This document shows, one piece after another, positions 1 to 10,709 of a DNA stretch of 64,000 nucleotides. A program made the position numbers and the translations under genes. The stretch's first letter is position 1. The number at the start of each line of letters is the position of its first letter. Under the pieces are notes generated by a model that saw nothing but the letters and a program-made list of their open reading frames with translations, was not told where the DNA came from and ran no database searches. This DNA is from Styela clava (lineage: Eukaryota; Chordata; Ascidiacea; Stolidobranchia; Styelidae): contig NC_135250.1 in the NCBI RefSeq assembly GCF_964204865.1, positions 9,858,001-9,922,000 on the forward strand, written 5' to 3'.

Positions 1-567
1 GAATAAACACGGGAAATCCCGTGGTATTGTTGTTTCTCTGTCGTCTCAATCGCTTTACCGATGCCGAAAAGACTAGGTTGCGTTGGTTCATTACGCAATT
101 TCTCTTCCGTCTTTATATTGCTGTTTGATGAGTGCGACATTAATTATCACGGCATTTACAAATAGACCATGTTTTATAAGTTGATCTCTTACATTCTTTA
201 GTCATTTCACCCGAAGAAGTTGAAACCAGGTGTGTTGGCGTACATCGGTCTCAACACAATTCTATTCCTTATCTACGGTTAATATGTACATTGGCCATCC
301 TAGATAAGTTCATAATAGGTTAGTAAATGACGCGTTATGCCTTCCCCATCTGCCTAACAAGAGAGAGAAAAACGGCTGCGAATACCGGAACTCTAACTTC
401 TTTTACTTAAACTTTAATTTTTTTAAATCGACGGAATTGACTGCTCTGAAGAGAGCTCGTTTCAATCGCGAAAGCGCTCGACCAATCATTACGACCTTAC
501 GTAATTCGTAACTTCGCTCCCGTAACTCGAAATAATTCCGTAAATCCGTAAATTACGTGCAAGCCTA
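1..567 (-). mobile_element. hAT-type non-autonomous element (TAGGCTTGCACG family), copy A, cut by window edge
   Basis: The right end reads CGTGCAAGCCTA, the reverse complement of the terminal repeat that starts the copies at 2334 and 48246. The sequence just inside it (stretches rich in ACGTAA/TTACGG) matches those copies in inverted orientation. The other end lies outside the window, so the target duplication cannot be checked. No transposase reading frame is visible. Homology to the complete copies is seen directly; the hAT assignment is inferred from their 8-bp target duplications. Confidence 0.8.
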
Positions 568-2333
568 CTTCGTATCATTTATCTTATATATATATATATA
601 TTGATTGTAAGCTGAATATGATATTTATTGTATTTGTTTCCAGCAACTCGAATTGTATTTGTTGAAGGTATTCCTTGATGAGAACTTTTGCCTCTCTTCA
701 GCCGAGTCAAAAACATGCTGCTGGAATTTTTGTGCCTGGGGGATCCATCAAAATATAAAATCCACATACAGTTGAAAATATTGAAGTATTCGATTCGATT
801 CTGAAATCATCAGGTATTCAAAAATGGCCAGCCCTAGCTGATATTGCTCCTCTTGGTTACAAGTGATTAATACCAGCTTTCCGGACCTATGATTCAACAT
901 TTTCAATCGCTGGCTATGCTAGAGTCGTTTTTTGCTTGGTTTGCAATGATATATGATGAAGTATATAATAATTCAATACTTACGACCAGTGAAAATTACG
1001 ATGAAATTCCTCGTGAAAATTAGTTATATACTCTTCCGATAAACTTTAAAACACCATATGTTTTGATCTATTGAATATAAAATTCAAACTATTTCCAAAT
1101 GGCAGGTACCAACAGATATATAATCTGAAATACTTTAGGAATAAGCTCGCTTGAGCTCGCTGCCTGTGTCTCACCATAAAATAAGTAATAGCTGCAAGTA
1201 TTTAAATATATATGATATCAATACTCTTCAAGACTTGCATAATAAGTATATACATACAGTAAGTACATACAGCACTCGTGTAGTTTACATGCACCCCATA
1301 AACATATATATTTGAATTAACATTTATTACAAATATATATTTTGGAATATACGAAAAACTAGACGATAAAAGTAAATTTACATTTCGGAAGATTCAAATT
1401 CTTAGCAATTGCCAAAGTGATGTATTAATTCAAGCCCCCAAAAGTGCTTTAGGTACGCTATGAGTCTATAAGAAATAACTCAAATAAGATCAAAATTCCG
1501 TAAATAAAAGGTATTCATATACAAATTTGATTCCTGTTCTTTTCAACTTTTCTTCAACTTGCGGTCTATTTCAGCAGAATGTTCCGCAGTAAAATGGTTT
1601 ATCCATTTACCAATAGTTCCTGAATGAATTATAAATCACTGAATAAGAGAGAGGATTCGTACCTGTCAAGCATAGTTTCCTTCAATTGCGGTTCATTCCA
1701 TCTCCTGATTTTAATACCATATCCGATTTCTTCACATTTCTCGTTCAAAATATTCGTTCCAGTCGTCGGTAGCAAATTTTGCCAATTAACCCTGGAATGG
1801 AAATCCATTCAGAAACTTGAAAAATGATACCAGCCTGTCCTTTGGATTTCACAACGTGTAAACGATCTGAAAGATAATCATAAATATTATTTTTTCCACT
1901 TGCATTCTGGCATCAGTTCAAACTTTTGGATGTACACCACCGTATAAACTTGATGATTTGATTTTCCTTTCTATAACTAGAATATCATTTTACGTGATCG
2001 CGCTAACATTTTGCGAGCCCAGAATTTTATTCTCAAAAATAATATGAAAAGTACAATAGGCTTGCCTTAATGTTTTTTTTTAATATTTTTCTAAATTTAC
2101 CAATTCCGTTGGTAGATGCGTAACAAAATATCTTCTAGATATGGGAATTTGTTGAACTTATTGAATGGACGCTCTTGCAATAAAATAAAACCTTCTCTGC
2201 AGTTGTTTATTTACCTTCTTTGGATTAAATCAACTATGTCCCTGATACTTAGTTTCCAGACTTGTTCAATGAAAGCAGCATTCGTTATCATATTTTCGCA
2301 TGAGACTAGTAGATGTATGGGGTGTGTGTGTGT
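568..2333. other. Intergenic; remnant transposon end and a decayed exon
   Basis: No intact gene is seen. About 780-836 holds a degraded right end of the TAGGGCTGGGC MITE family (compare 5069-5443), recognisable by GATTCGATTCTGAAATCATC and a mutated GGCCAGCCCTA end. A sulfotransferase-like exon lies at 1543-1619 and is listed separately. The rest is AT-rich with (TA)n tracts near 590. Confidence 0.6.
1543..1619 (-). pseudogene. Cytosolic sulfotransferase-like C-terminal exon, probably a gene relic
   Basis: Read on the minus strand after an AG acceptor, this piece encodes TIGKWINHFTAEHSAEIDRK then LKKS and a stop, when one G from an upstream exon completes the first codon. This resembles the C-terminal PAPS-binding and dimerisation block of cytosolic sulfotransferases (family pattern RKGxxGDWKNxFTxxQ). 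A possible preceding exon at about 1648-1890 joins in phase (GACAG followed by GTACG), but that frame contains two TGA stops, so the locus looks broken. A different frame of the same stretch is open but does not join in phase. No earlier exons with the PAPS-binding loop were found. It may be a pseudogene or a mis-assembled end of a real gene; the family match itself is by eye and rests on about 25 residues. Confidence 0.35.
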
Positions 2334-4441
2334 TAGGCTTGCACGTAATTTACGGATTTACGGAATTACGTAATTATTTGGAGTTACGGAAGGGAAGTTA
2401 CGAATTACGTAAAGTCGTAATTATTGCATTGAAACGAGCTTTCTTCAAAGCAGTCAATTTCGTCGATTGCGAAAATGAAAGCTCAACAAGTAGAAGAAGT
2501 TAGAGTTCCGGTATTCGCAGCCGTTTTTCTCTCTCTTGTTACGTAGGTGAAGGAAGGCATGACGCGTTGCCATTTACTAACCTATTATCAACTTATCTGG
2601 CGTGGCCAATGTAAATTATTAACGTAGTTAATGGGGGAAGAACTGAGTAGGGCCGTTTGACGCCAACACACCTGGTTTTAACTTTTCCCGCAACTTAACC
2701 GTAGATAAGGGATAGAATTGCGTTGAGACCGATTGACGCCAACACACCTGGTTTCAACTTCTCTCGCATCTTATCTAGCATGGCCATGGCCAATGTACAT
2801 AATAACCGTAGGTAGGGGGGAGAATTGTGTTAAGACAGATGGACGCTAACACGCCCGGTTTCAACTTCTTCGGGTGAAATGACTAATGAACGCAGGAGAT
2901 CAATCTATCAAACATTGTCTATCAAACAGTTGTATCCATTTTACTTTTATTTATTATTTACTTGTTCCAGTTTTCCGTTACTTATGGTATATATGTTCCG
3001 TTTCTATTTTATTCTATTTTATAGTCACGCGTTCGAATAGTGGGAATTCCCCACCAAGTGTGGATTAGCAATGCTTAACCATTCTTTATTGTTAATATCA
3101 ACACTTGATATATGAACATGGAATATCATATTGTTTTTGGCTGGTTCATTTCAGACTTGGGGTATAAACAGGAAAATATCCATAACCTTTCAACACGACT
3201 ATCTTGTGAAATTTAACGAAGAGCTTTCGTGACGAATTGGAACCAAATAAGCGAAAAGAGCGATTGATCACTCGCGTCAATACCTCGCCGTGATAATTAA
3301 TGTCGCGCTTATCAAATAGCAATATGACGACAAAAGAGAGATTGCGTAATGAACCAAAACGACGGATTCCTCCCGTTGAAAATTTAACTGCTATCATATA
3401 TAATCAAATATGAGCCTGTGTGTTTATTCTGTGCGAGATCCATTTTCTATTACAAAATCTTCATGTTCTGTTAACGGTTTTATCGTTATATATCAGTCCG
3501 GACTTGGCCTTGCTCATGATGTTTTTCACAATTCCTATCAATATTTCGGCCATATTCTTACCAAATGCGGCAACTTATTTTGATTTATTGTCGACTTGAA
3601 TACCACCGGCACTCGACCAAACTTTTGTCAATCTTGGCCGATAGGATCGCCAACTTGAGTTAGCAAATAAATGTTGTGAGTGTAAAATAAATGTCACAAA
3701 ATGCATTGTTTTGCGATATAACTTTGTATTTTCGAAGAAGGCATGTCATATAAGTTCGGTATTTAAATTATACGCAAATAAATATTATTTGATCTAAATT
3801 TATCGCAAATAATGTTATAAACATTCAGTCCGCGAAATGATTGAATGTAAAATGAAGCATGGTAATAGGAATATCGTCAATAAGTCGACATCAATAATTA
3901 TTATTATAAAAATGCTAACAAGGCAGTAATGTCGGATAATGCAGAAAACGCTGCAAAAACAAGTCTTCGTCGCGAGGAAATCGCAAGTATAATTAAATGA
4001 GAAAATACGCTCGTCGTTGGTTAATAAATTAAAAACCCGTAATTCTTATTCAGTACTCAGGTGGTTTTAAAAAACTATCGTTTCCATAAATATCCGTATA
4101 CCAGTGTCGGTAATGATAAAATAAAATTGATCGCATAAAAATGGGACGGTTAATTTGCGAAGGTGATAAAGAAAAACCAAAGCTAACACAAAAGATAAAA
4201 ATCAGAATAAAATTAATTTGAATTCACTCCTTGATAGTTGTCTTTAACATCTGCCGCCGGCGTGTAGTACTGCCAAGAATAGGAAAACCCAACTTCAATG
4301 TCCCATTCGGAAAAAAAGTGGATTCAATTGGTTGTTACGATAGGTTTAAATGCGTGGAAAAATATCGCAATTACGGGGTCATTACGTAATTAATTTTGCC
4401 GTAATTACGGAATTGATTTTTGTCAATTACGTGCAAGCCTA
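2334..4441 (+). mobile_element. hAT-type non-autonomous element, copy B, complete (2108 bp)
   Basis: It starts TAGGCTTGCACG and ends CGTGCAAGCCTA. It is flanked on both sides by GTGTGTGT (2326-2333 and 4442-4449), an 8-bp target duplication as expected for hAT transposases, although the site is itself a GT repeat. Compared with the copy at 48246, an inner block containing CCAACACACCTGGTTT occurs in three tandem versions (about 2620-2880), which helps explain the greater length. No transposase frame was found; small frames inside have no recognisable domain. It is presumably mobilised in trans. Confidence 0.85.
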
Positions 4442-4449
4442 GTGTGTGT

Positions 4450-5068
4450 ACGCGCAAGACAAGCGACACCGAACGCAGTGGCAGACACTTTTCATAATTT
4501 GGAGGGGGGGGGGGGGGACTTGGATCGCCAACCAAAAAACACCGCGCCGTTTATCGTCAAGTAACAACAACAATCTTTCGATGTCTGGGCACGGAATCCG
4601 CGAGAGCTACACCACGGCTCTTGCTAACAAACCGAAACGACAAATTTGATGGGTCGTATTTGCGCGTATTGTTTCAATTCTTAGTATTGCCGATATTTCA
4701 AATCATCTATTGAACTCAAAATAATATTCATGATATACGCAAAGACTTTGCAGGGTTTTTATTCACTTTTTATTACGAATATAGAACGGGCACAATAGAA
4801 AAGTAAAATCCTAACAAAAGAGCTACGCCCAAATATATGGACACGTCTGTTTGCAGTACAGTACGGTTTACCTAAAGTGATCACTTTGGGTTTACCGTAC
4901 CGTCAGATCACAGTCTACAAATATATTCAAACCAAGCGAAGCAGTACAGTCGGACACAAAATGGCATCCGATGTCCGCAGAACGTTCACTGGCGTCATAG
5001 AAAACAAAAACAAATCTCACAGAGCTAACAGAAATATTTGAAATAAATAAAAGTAATAGCCTTCTGGT
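4450..5068. other. Intergenic, no gene seen
   Basis: This contains a 14-base G run at 4504-4517 and otherwise unstructured AT-rich sequence. An imperfect palindrome near 4861-4905 (AGTACGGTTTACC against GGTTTACCGTACC) may be another small element end. I see no exon signature. Confidence 0.5.
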
Positions 5069-5443
5069 TAGGGCTGGGCATTTCGAATCGAATAGTAAAT
5101 TATTCGAATCGGTTTAGAGCAAATTTTCGAATTGCCGCCATCTTGTTTTACTCTTTCCGCCAATGGTCGAGGTAAATTTCTCAATTTCTTTTTCTTCGAA
5201 GCCATATTTTTTCAACACAATTCTGACTTATGACTCTTTTCTGTATTTAGGTATTGATGAAAACGTGTTTTTTTTATTGTCAGTGATGTATTCTATGTTT
5301 TCAGTAATTTATATGTCTGGAGGACCTAAAATACTAATTAATTTACATACAATTTCATACCTTCCAAGTATTCGAGATTTGATTCGAAAAAATTAATCGA
5401 TTCGATTCTGAAATCATCAGGTATTCGAAAATGCCCAGCCCTA
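5069..5443 (+). mobile_element. hAT-type MITE, TAGGGCTGGGC family (375 bp)
   Basis: The termini TAGGGCTGGGCATTTCGAA and TTCGAAAATGCCCAGCCCTA form an inverted repeat. The element is bounded by a perfect 8-bp duplication CTTCTGGT (5061-5068 and 5444-5451). It encodes no transposase. A truncated relative lies at about 780-836, and a more diverged relative may lie at 25290-25570. Confidence 0.88.
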
Positions 5444-5559
5444 CTTCTGGTAAAACATTCTATCTTCAACTACTGAAAATTTCAAAACATTTGGTCCAGT
5501 AAGCAAAGAGAAAAGCGACTTTTTAGATTTTCCACTAGGTGTCCAAAAAGTGTCAAAGA

Positions 5560-6340
5560 ACAACAAGGACAACAACAACATAATATTGAAACGATCGTTA
5601 TGTCCACTACATGTCCAATAAGGTCAACTATCGTCTTATAAATATCCACATTCCGGCGCAGAAATGATAATATTATTAGTTTGAAATCGACACAGTTAAT
5701 TTAAAAACGGTGACGAGAAAGATCAAATTCGGATCAGAAGATGAAATCGGAATAAAACCCCGAATTCACTCCATAATAGCTGTCTTTAACACATGTCGTC
5801 GATATGAACGCATAACATTCATATATCAAAATAACATTCAGGATTCGCGCAATGACTTTGCAAGGTTTTTATTCACTATTCAATACTAAAATAAAACAGG
5901 CACAATAGGAAAGTAAAATCATAAGAAGGTCAACTATCGTCGTCATGAGTGTCCGCATATCGGCATCAGGATTGATAATATCGTTAGCTTAGAATTGGGA
6001 CAGTTAATTTCAAACGGTGACGAGAAAGATGAAAAGCCAGGGCAAAAGATAAAAATTGAGATAAAATCCCGAATTCACTCCTTAATAGCTGTCTTTAACA
6101 TTATGTCGCCGATAGGAAGGCATAGTTCTCCCATGAATCTAAAGCCAAACTTTGACGTTCGCCGTTGCGTAAGAATTGGTACTTGGAATAAAAAGAGGAC
6201 GGGAAGAAATAGCTCACCAATATTAGAATGTCTAGCGTTCTGGATGCCTGTTGTATATATGTTAAAAATACCCGATATTCGACAATCTGTTGAAAAATAT
6301 CGAATTATTCGATTCGATCAAAATATTATATTATAAAATA
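5560..6340. repeat. Degenerate duplicated blocks related to the inner part of the TAGGCTTGCACG elements
   Basis: Two diverged blocks, about 5615-5800 and 5930-6120, share AAGGTCAACTATCGTC, GGTGACGAGAAAGAT and AATTCACTCC..AATAGCTGTCTTTAACA. The same string, diverged, occurs inside the complete hAT copies (about 4060-4260 and 49490-49670). They appear to be old dispersed pieces of one element family lacking recognisable ends. A 113-codon frame at 5995-6336 runs through this repeat and is not considered a gene. Confidence 0.55.
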
Positions 6341-7116
6341 TATTTTGCCCACTGTCGCATCTGTCATCACGTTGGTAATCTGGCGAAACACGTGGTAGCC
6401 CAAACACTGATGCAATGAAAATTAATAATATAACTTTCATTAAATTTAGTGAATTGCACTACTTCACGAAAGCGTGGTGGAATTGGCGATTATTTCATAC
6501 CTGGAACACAAAACGGTTATCTTTTTCGGATAGTTTCTGCGGTCTGAAAAGCCGAATAAGCGTTTCCACATGTTATGATAAATAAATGTTATGATCTTTT
6601 GCCATCAAATTATGCTCGGCCCTTGCACGAATTTCATAACTTGAAAAGACACTTCCAGTTGTAAAGATTGTTCATAACAACTTTAAACCTATTTAGTGTT
6701 TTTAGCGATAATAATTAATTGTTGTAAGGAAATATCGTTTGTTTGCTTCTTTTATTTCCCTCGCAAGTGCCAACAACAACACTATTGAATGATTTTGGCA
6801 ATAGTTGAAATATGTTTCTAATATTGCTGCAACAGGCGTATCAGTCCCACTGACATTCACCATTATTATTCTATACATGGTACTGTATACAGGGTATGTT
6901 TTTTTTTTCAAGAATAAAATTACCCTCATCTGATCTTCCTTGTTTTTTACTATTTGATAGCAACATTGCTTTATGAATAGGAAATGTTCAAGTTTTGTGA
7001 TAGGTGTGCTGCGAATATCTAAAGAGCTCAATAGTATGCCGCGACATAAAAAAAAAGGTTGGGAACCACTGCTCTAAGCATTCCAGAATATATATAGCTA
7101 TATATAATATATATAT
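6341..7116. other. Intergenic; isolated transposon end
   Basis: No exon is recognised. At 7050-7074 the sequence AGGTTGGGAACCACTG is a typical right end of a CAGTGGTTCCCAACC-type hAT element; I could not find its partner end nearby. Confidence 0.4.
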
Positions 7117-7932
7117 CGTCACGCTAATAACCGAATTGCGTAAGTCATTTTTGACGATTTTGAGTTTTTTATAAAATAGGTATTTATGTAATGCTGCGCA
7201 CCTGTCTGTTAACTCAAATTTTATTTTAAGAATTCCGAAACCCATAAAAATCAAGATTTAGTATGACATGCACATTTTTGCAATTATTTCGTCATAATGA
7301 GTTATTATTGTTACAGCTTGACTATTGTGACGTCACAAAGGCAAAATAAGCTCGTCGAAGTATTTTCGAGTTTTTGCATCTCGGATTCTAGCTTATCGCG
7401 TATTAATTTAAATTTATACTACAGTATAGGAAGACATGCACTTGTGATATTCACTGTCCGAGTCTAATTCACCTTGGTTGGCTTTTATGTTGGGTGCATT
7501 GCTGTTTTATTCTTTATATTTAATCTTATTTCGGTGGGTGTGCAGAACGTGTTATATTGATGAAATATATAATTTTAAACATAAAAAATAATGTAATTGA
7601 AACTGATTAGCTATTTTGGGGATTGGACATTGTAGATACTGGGAATTACATTCGTTTTTGGAAAGTTCAGTTTCCAGGACTGGTGTATATAGTAAAGTTG
7701 CAAAATTGCGTATGTCCCCAAGTCATAGACACATTTCTGCCTAAGTCACAGTGCGCCATTATGACGTCACTTAACTGCGTCATACAAATTAACTTAAATC
7801 CGGCTACGATCGAAAAATTGAATCATGGCAAATCATTGACTCTCAATGGCATAACAATATCCTAAGGAAGTTTTTTACGTTTTTCTCAAAACTGCTAAAA
7901 ATGACTTACGCAATTCGGTTATTAGCGTGACG
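7117..7932. mobile_element. Terminal-inverted-repeat element with perfect 36-bp ends
   Basis: The left end begins CGTCACGCTAATAACCGAAT and continues identically for 36 bases. The exact reverse complement closes the element at 7932, and similarity continues more weakly inward (a shared TTTTGAG motif). Both sides are flanked by (TA)n, so a TA target duplication is possible but cannot be distinguished from the surrounding repeat; this would suit a Tc1/mariner-like origin. Two inner TGACGTCA motifs occur, about 7330 and 7761. No transposase is encoded; an 80-codon frame at 7623 has no recognisable domain. Confidence 0.8.
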
Positions 7933-8573
7933 ATATATATTCCAGTAAATATAGAAATAGACGATTAGCTATTCCCATACCTCCAACCAAGGGCAGGGCA
8001 GGAAGCAGGGCCAGATACTATTGGTTGCCTGTCATATTATCAAGCTGTTTTATTTTTCCACCTCCCCCAAGAGATGAATATGGAAATACTAATTGAATAC
8101 TTTTTGAATTATTCAGTTAACCAAATAACTTGCGATGCGTTAACATGTATTTAGAATGCCGGGAAGTATAGCGAAAGAACAATGGGAACGTTTACGCCGT
8201 AGTAAATTGTGGATGATCCACAGAACAGCGACACAGAATCTTGCTGTCGTGGACTGTCGAGACTCGGATATTCGGGTCGCCTGAATATATTCTATTTCCG
8301 TATTCTCTTAGTATTTAATGTTCGTCTTTCTATTCCTTTATAAAATTTGATGTTAGACTTCCTTGTAGGTGACGCTGCTCGATAACCATTACTGGTTTAT
8401 CGCGTCTTCCTTCACACTAAAATGCATTTTTTTCTTTTTTTACTTAATCCTATTCGTATAATGTGTATTTTCGGCATGTGTAAAAATAAACTACTGATAC
8501 TGATACTGTCGTGGAGAGTCGATGGCCCAAAATATCATGAAGATTTTACATAACCAAGGGTAAACTATAAACT
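7933..8573. other. Intergenic, no gene seen
   Basis: AT-rich sequence without a convincing exon. It contains AATAAACTACTGATACTGATACTG near 8487, a phrase with a close counterpart at about 54340 (AATAAACTACTGACTGACTG), so it may be a retroelement tail. Confidence 0.35.
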
Positions 8574-8915
8574 AGGATAGGATTTACATATTTATCCCGG
8601 GGGAGAGGGAAGCCGATAGGACGGCTTATCCATATGGCGAACCACGGCCTCTCGTCCGGTTACCATTCCAAGTCGGGTATGGGATTAGTTTTTACTGTAT
8701 TGTTTGTTTTCGGAAGCATGGACTTGGTGGTGGCGGAAGCCGTAACCGACCAGCGGTTACGTGAACCACCCAACGACGGCGAGGAGTCCAGCAATCCTCT
8801 CGCACATACCCATCCCTGCATGGGATTCGAACCTGCGAACCCACGCAGAGTAATTAGAGGTGCGGTGGCGAGCGTATTCCTAACGCTTAGCCCGTTGAGC
8901 CACACCGCCGCGCCA
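8574..8915 (-). mobile_element. tRNA-derived SINE, best-preserved copy
   Basis: Read on the minus strand from 8915, the head has an A-box-like TGGCTCAACGG and, about 60 bases further, a B-box GGTTCGAATCCC, the two internal Pol III promoter elements of tRNA genes. The body carries family phrases AACGGAGGTAA-like GGTTACGTGAACCACC, GAACCACGGCCTCTCGTCCG and a GGATAAGATTTACATATTTA tail (plus-strand reading). Other copies: 16205-16445 (+), 16521-16855 (-), 27430-27565 (-), 38130-38245 (+), 45014-45180 (-), 58878-59095 (-), with fragments elsewhere. Reading frames of 107 and 88 codons here are by-products. Confidence 0.85.
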
Positions 8916-10709
8916 CTATGGTACATGTCATATAATATGGCATTTGAAAGGATTTAGTTCTAGCTGCACACGGCGTCAGTGACTGTAATATGAGTACTTT
9001 TCTTATCTTGCAATAGTATTGTGCCACATTCCTTGCGTAATTTCCGGCGTAAGATACGATGTAAATGCATTACGTAGCGTCATTCTTTCGTATTAAAATA
9101 GCTGAAACAGTACACAGGTAGCGAAATTTTATTTTAAGGTGTAAGACGAAAGGTGAAACATGTTCCACGAATAACGAAAGACCAGTTTGAAATTGGAAAT
9201 ATGACGTGATAGTATTTTGGAACCTTTTGGATTGAAGTGAGATCGTTAACATTTGAATTTCGTTCGTACCGTAGACAACATCTGGAACTTTTTGTGGTGA
9301 GTGCAATTACTATGATATTATATATATTGAATTATTAGACACAAGACGTGAATGAGTTGATAATTTTGACTCTAGAATTTACAAAATAAAAAATTTCAAA
9401 CATTCAATCTGTTCGTAGATTAGAAAATTATATGTACATATATATATAATTATATATATATCTATATGAAGATGTAGATATTACTGCGATCCACGCATAG
9501 TATCGCATAGTACTTCCTTGTAAATTTGTAGCGTGAGGATAAATGTTCATACGTTCCGAAAGGTGATGGTAGCAATAGGAAAACAGGACCAGAAAAAATA
9601 ATTTGTGTTGATTTAAAAAATCATTTGGGTTTCTTTGAGGAATATTTCATAGTCAGTCGACGAGAAACTTAAATCACTTCTTGTAAATCATATACATTTC
9701 TATTTGATAGGTAATTAATATGGTAGCTATATATATATTCGTTAGCTCTTCGATATTTTTGTTCAAGCCTTATACCTAATATTTAATCCTATTAGCAATT
9801 AGTATTTTTTATGGAATCTTTTGTAAGACAATTTTTTTTTTCGGGAAAAAATAGTAAAAATTACCAGCGTAAAAATTAGTCTTCAGTGGGTTATTGGATG
9901 GCTATATCGCTTTACAAAGTCTACTATACATTACTTTAATGGTTTCTTGTTAACGAGGAAAAAATCCATGTAACCATAAAAGTATACAATAAGAATTTTA
10001 ATTCCATACGTTTTATGTCTATAGTTTCTCTGTGAAATTATTCAACGCAAATTAATATTACCAGAAATGGATGAAGAAATTTAATTCTATACGTATTATG
10101 TTTTTCATATCGTTTCTCGATGAAATTAAATAACGTGAATTCATATTAACAGAAATGGTAAATATGTCGCTCGGAATGATATTGATTTATGACCAGAATA
10201 GAGTTTACTCTTTAAATAAACATGCAAAAGCCTTGGCTTACGCAAAGCATATTTCTGTCAGATTTTCAGTCGAATCGTGTAACCTAAAATGGTTTCTATG
10301 GTAATTTGATTTCTTATCGTTCATTGGTTATGACGTCGCTCTAAAACTGAAGGTAACCAGTGTCGATGAAACTAGGAGAAAATCAATTAATCTATGACAC
10401 ATATTGACTGAGAGATAGATTTATGATTAAATTGAATCCATACTTTTGAAAAAACGATGAATGCGAAGCAAATATAACTATTTTTATGGCCTGAAGTATT
10501 TTTAACTTTACAAATATATAAATTTACGTTAAAAACCTATGAATAAGTCCTCTGGAATGAAATCACCAATATGCCATATCACGCAGCGCGTAAACGCTGT
10601 GCCATAATGACGTCACAATTAGTTCACATATAACGATGAATTACCACACGGTTTATAATTATTCGATTGAAAATTTATATGGAGAGCAGGGCTGCCTCCA
10701 TCTATAGAT
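8916..10709. other. Intergenic region upstream of the C1q-domain gene
   Basis: No exon was recognised. The stretch is AT-rich, with (TA)n at 9440-9465. Two similar blocks near 9995-10060 and 10080-10155 share CATACGT..TATGT, TCTCTGTGAAATTA-like and AATATTA..CAGAAATGG phrases, suggesting an old local duplication. TGACGTCA occurs at about 10609 and GTCGCTCT at 10333. A promoter cannot be delimited. Confidence 0.4.

Noticed and set aside
579-767. Minus-strand frame with DGSPRHKNSSSMFLTRLKRG, looks exon-like
   Set aside because: No phase-matching partner exon or recognisable domain was found.
3146-3397. 83-codon minus-strand frame within the 2334 hAT copy
   Set aside because: Not conserved as an open frame in the 48246 copy and has no transposase motif.
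5995-6336. 113-codon frame
   Set aside because: Overlaps degenerate repeat blocks shared with hAT elements; no domain.
8780-8900. Possible tRNA gene from B-box GGTTCGAATCCC
   Set aside because: The flanking sequence continues as the repeated SINE body and no cloverleaf with paired acceptor arms could be drawn.
8634-8957. 107-codon frame (plus) and 88-codon frame (minus) at the same place
   Set aside because: Both run through the tRNA-derived SINE and translate repeat sequence.
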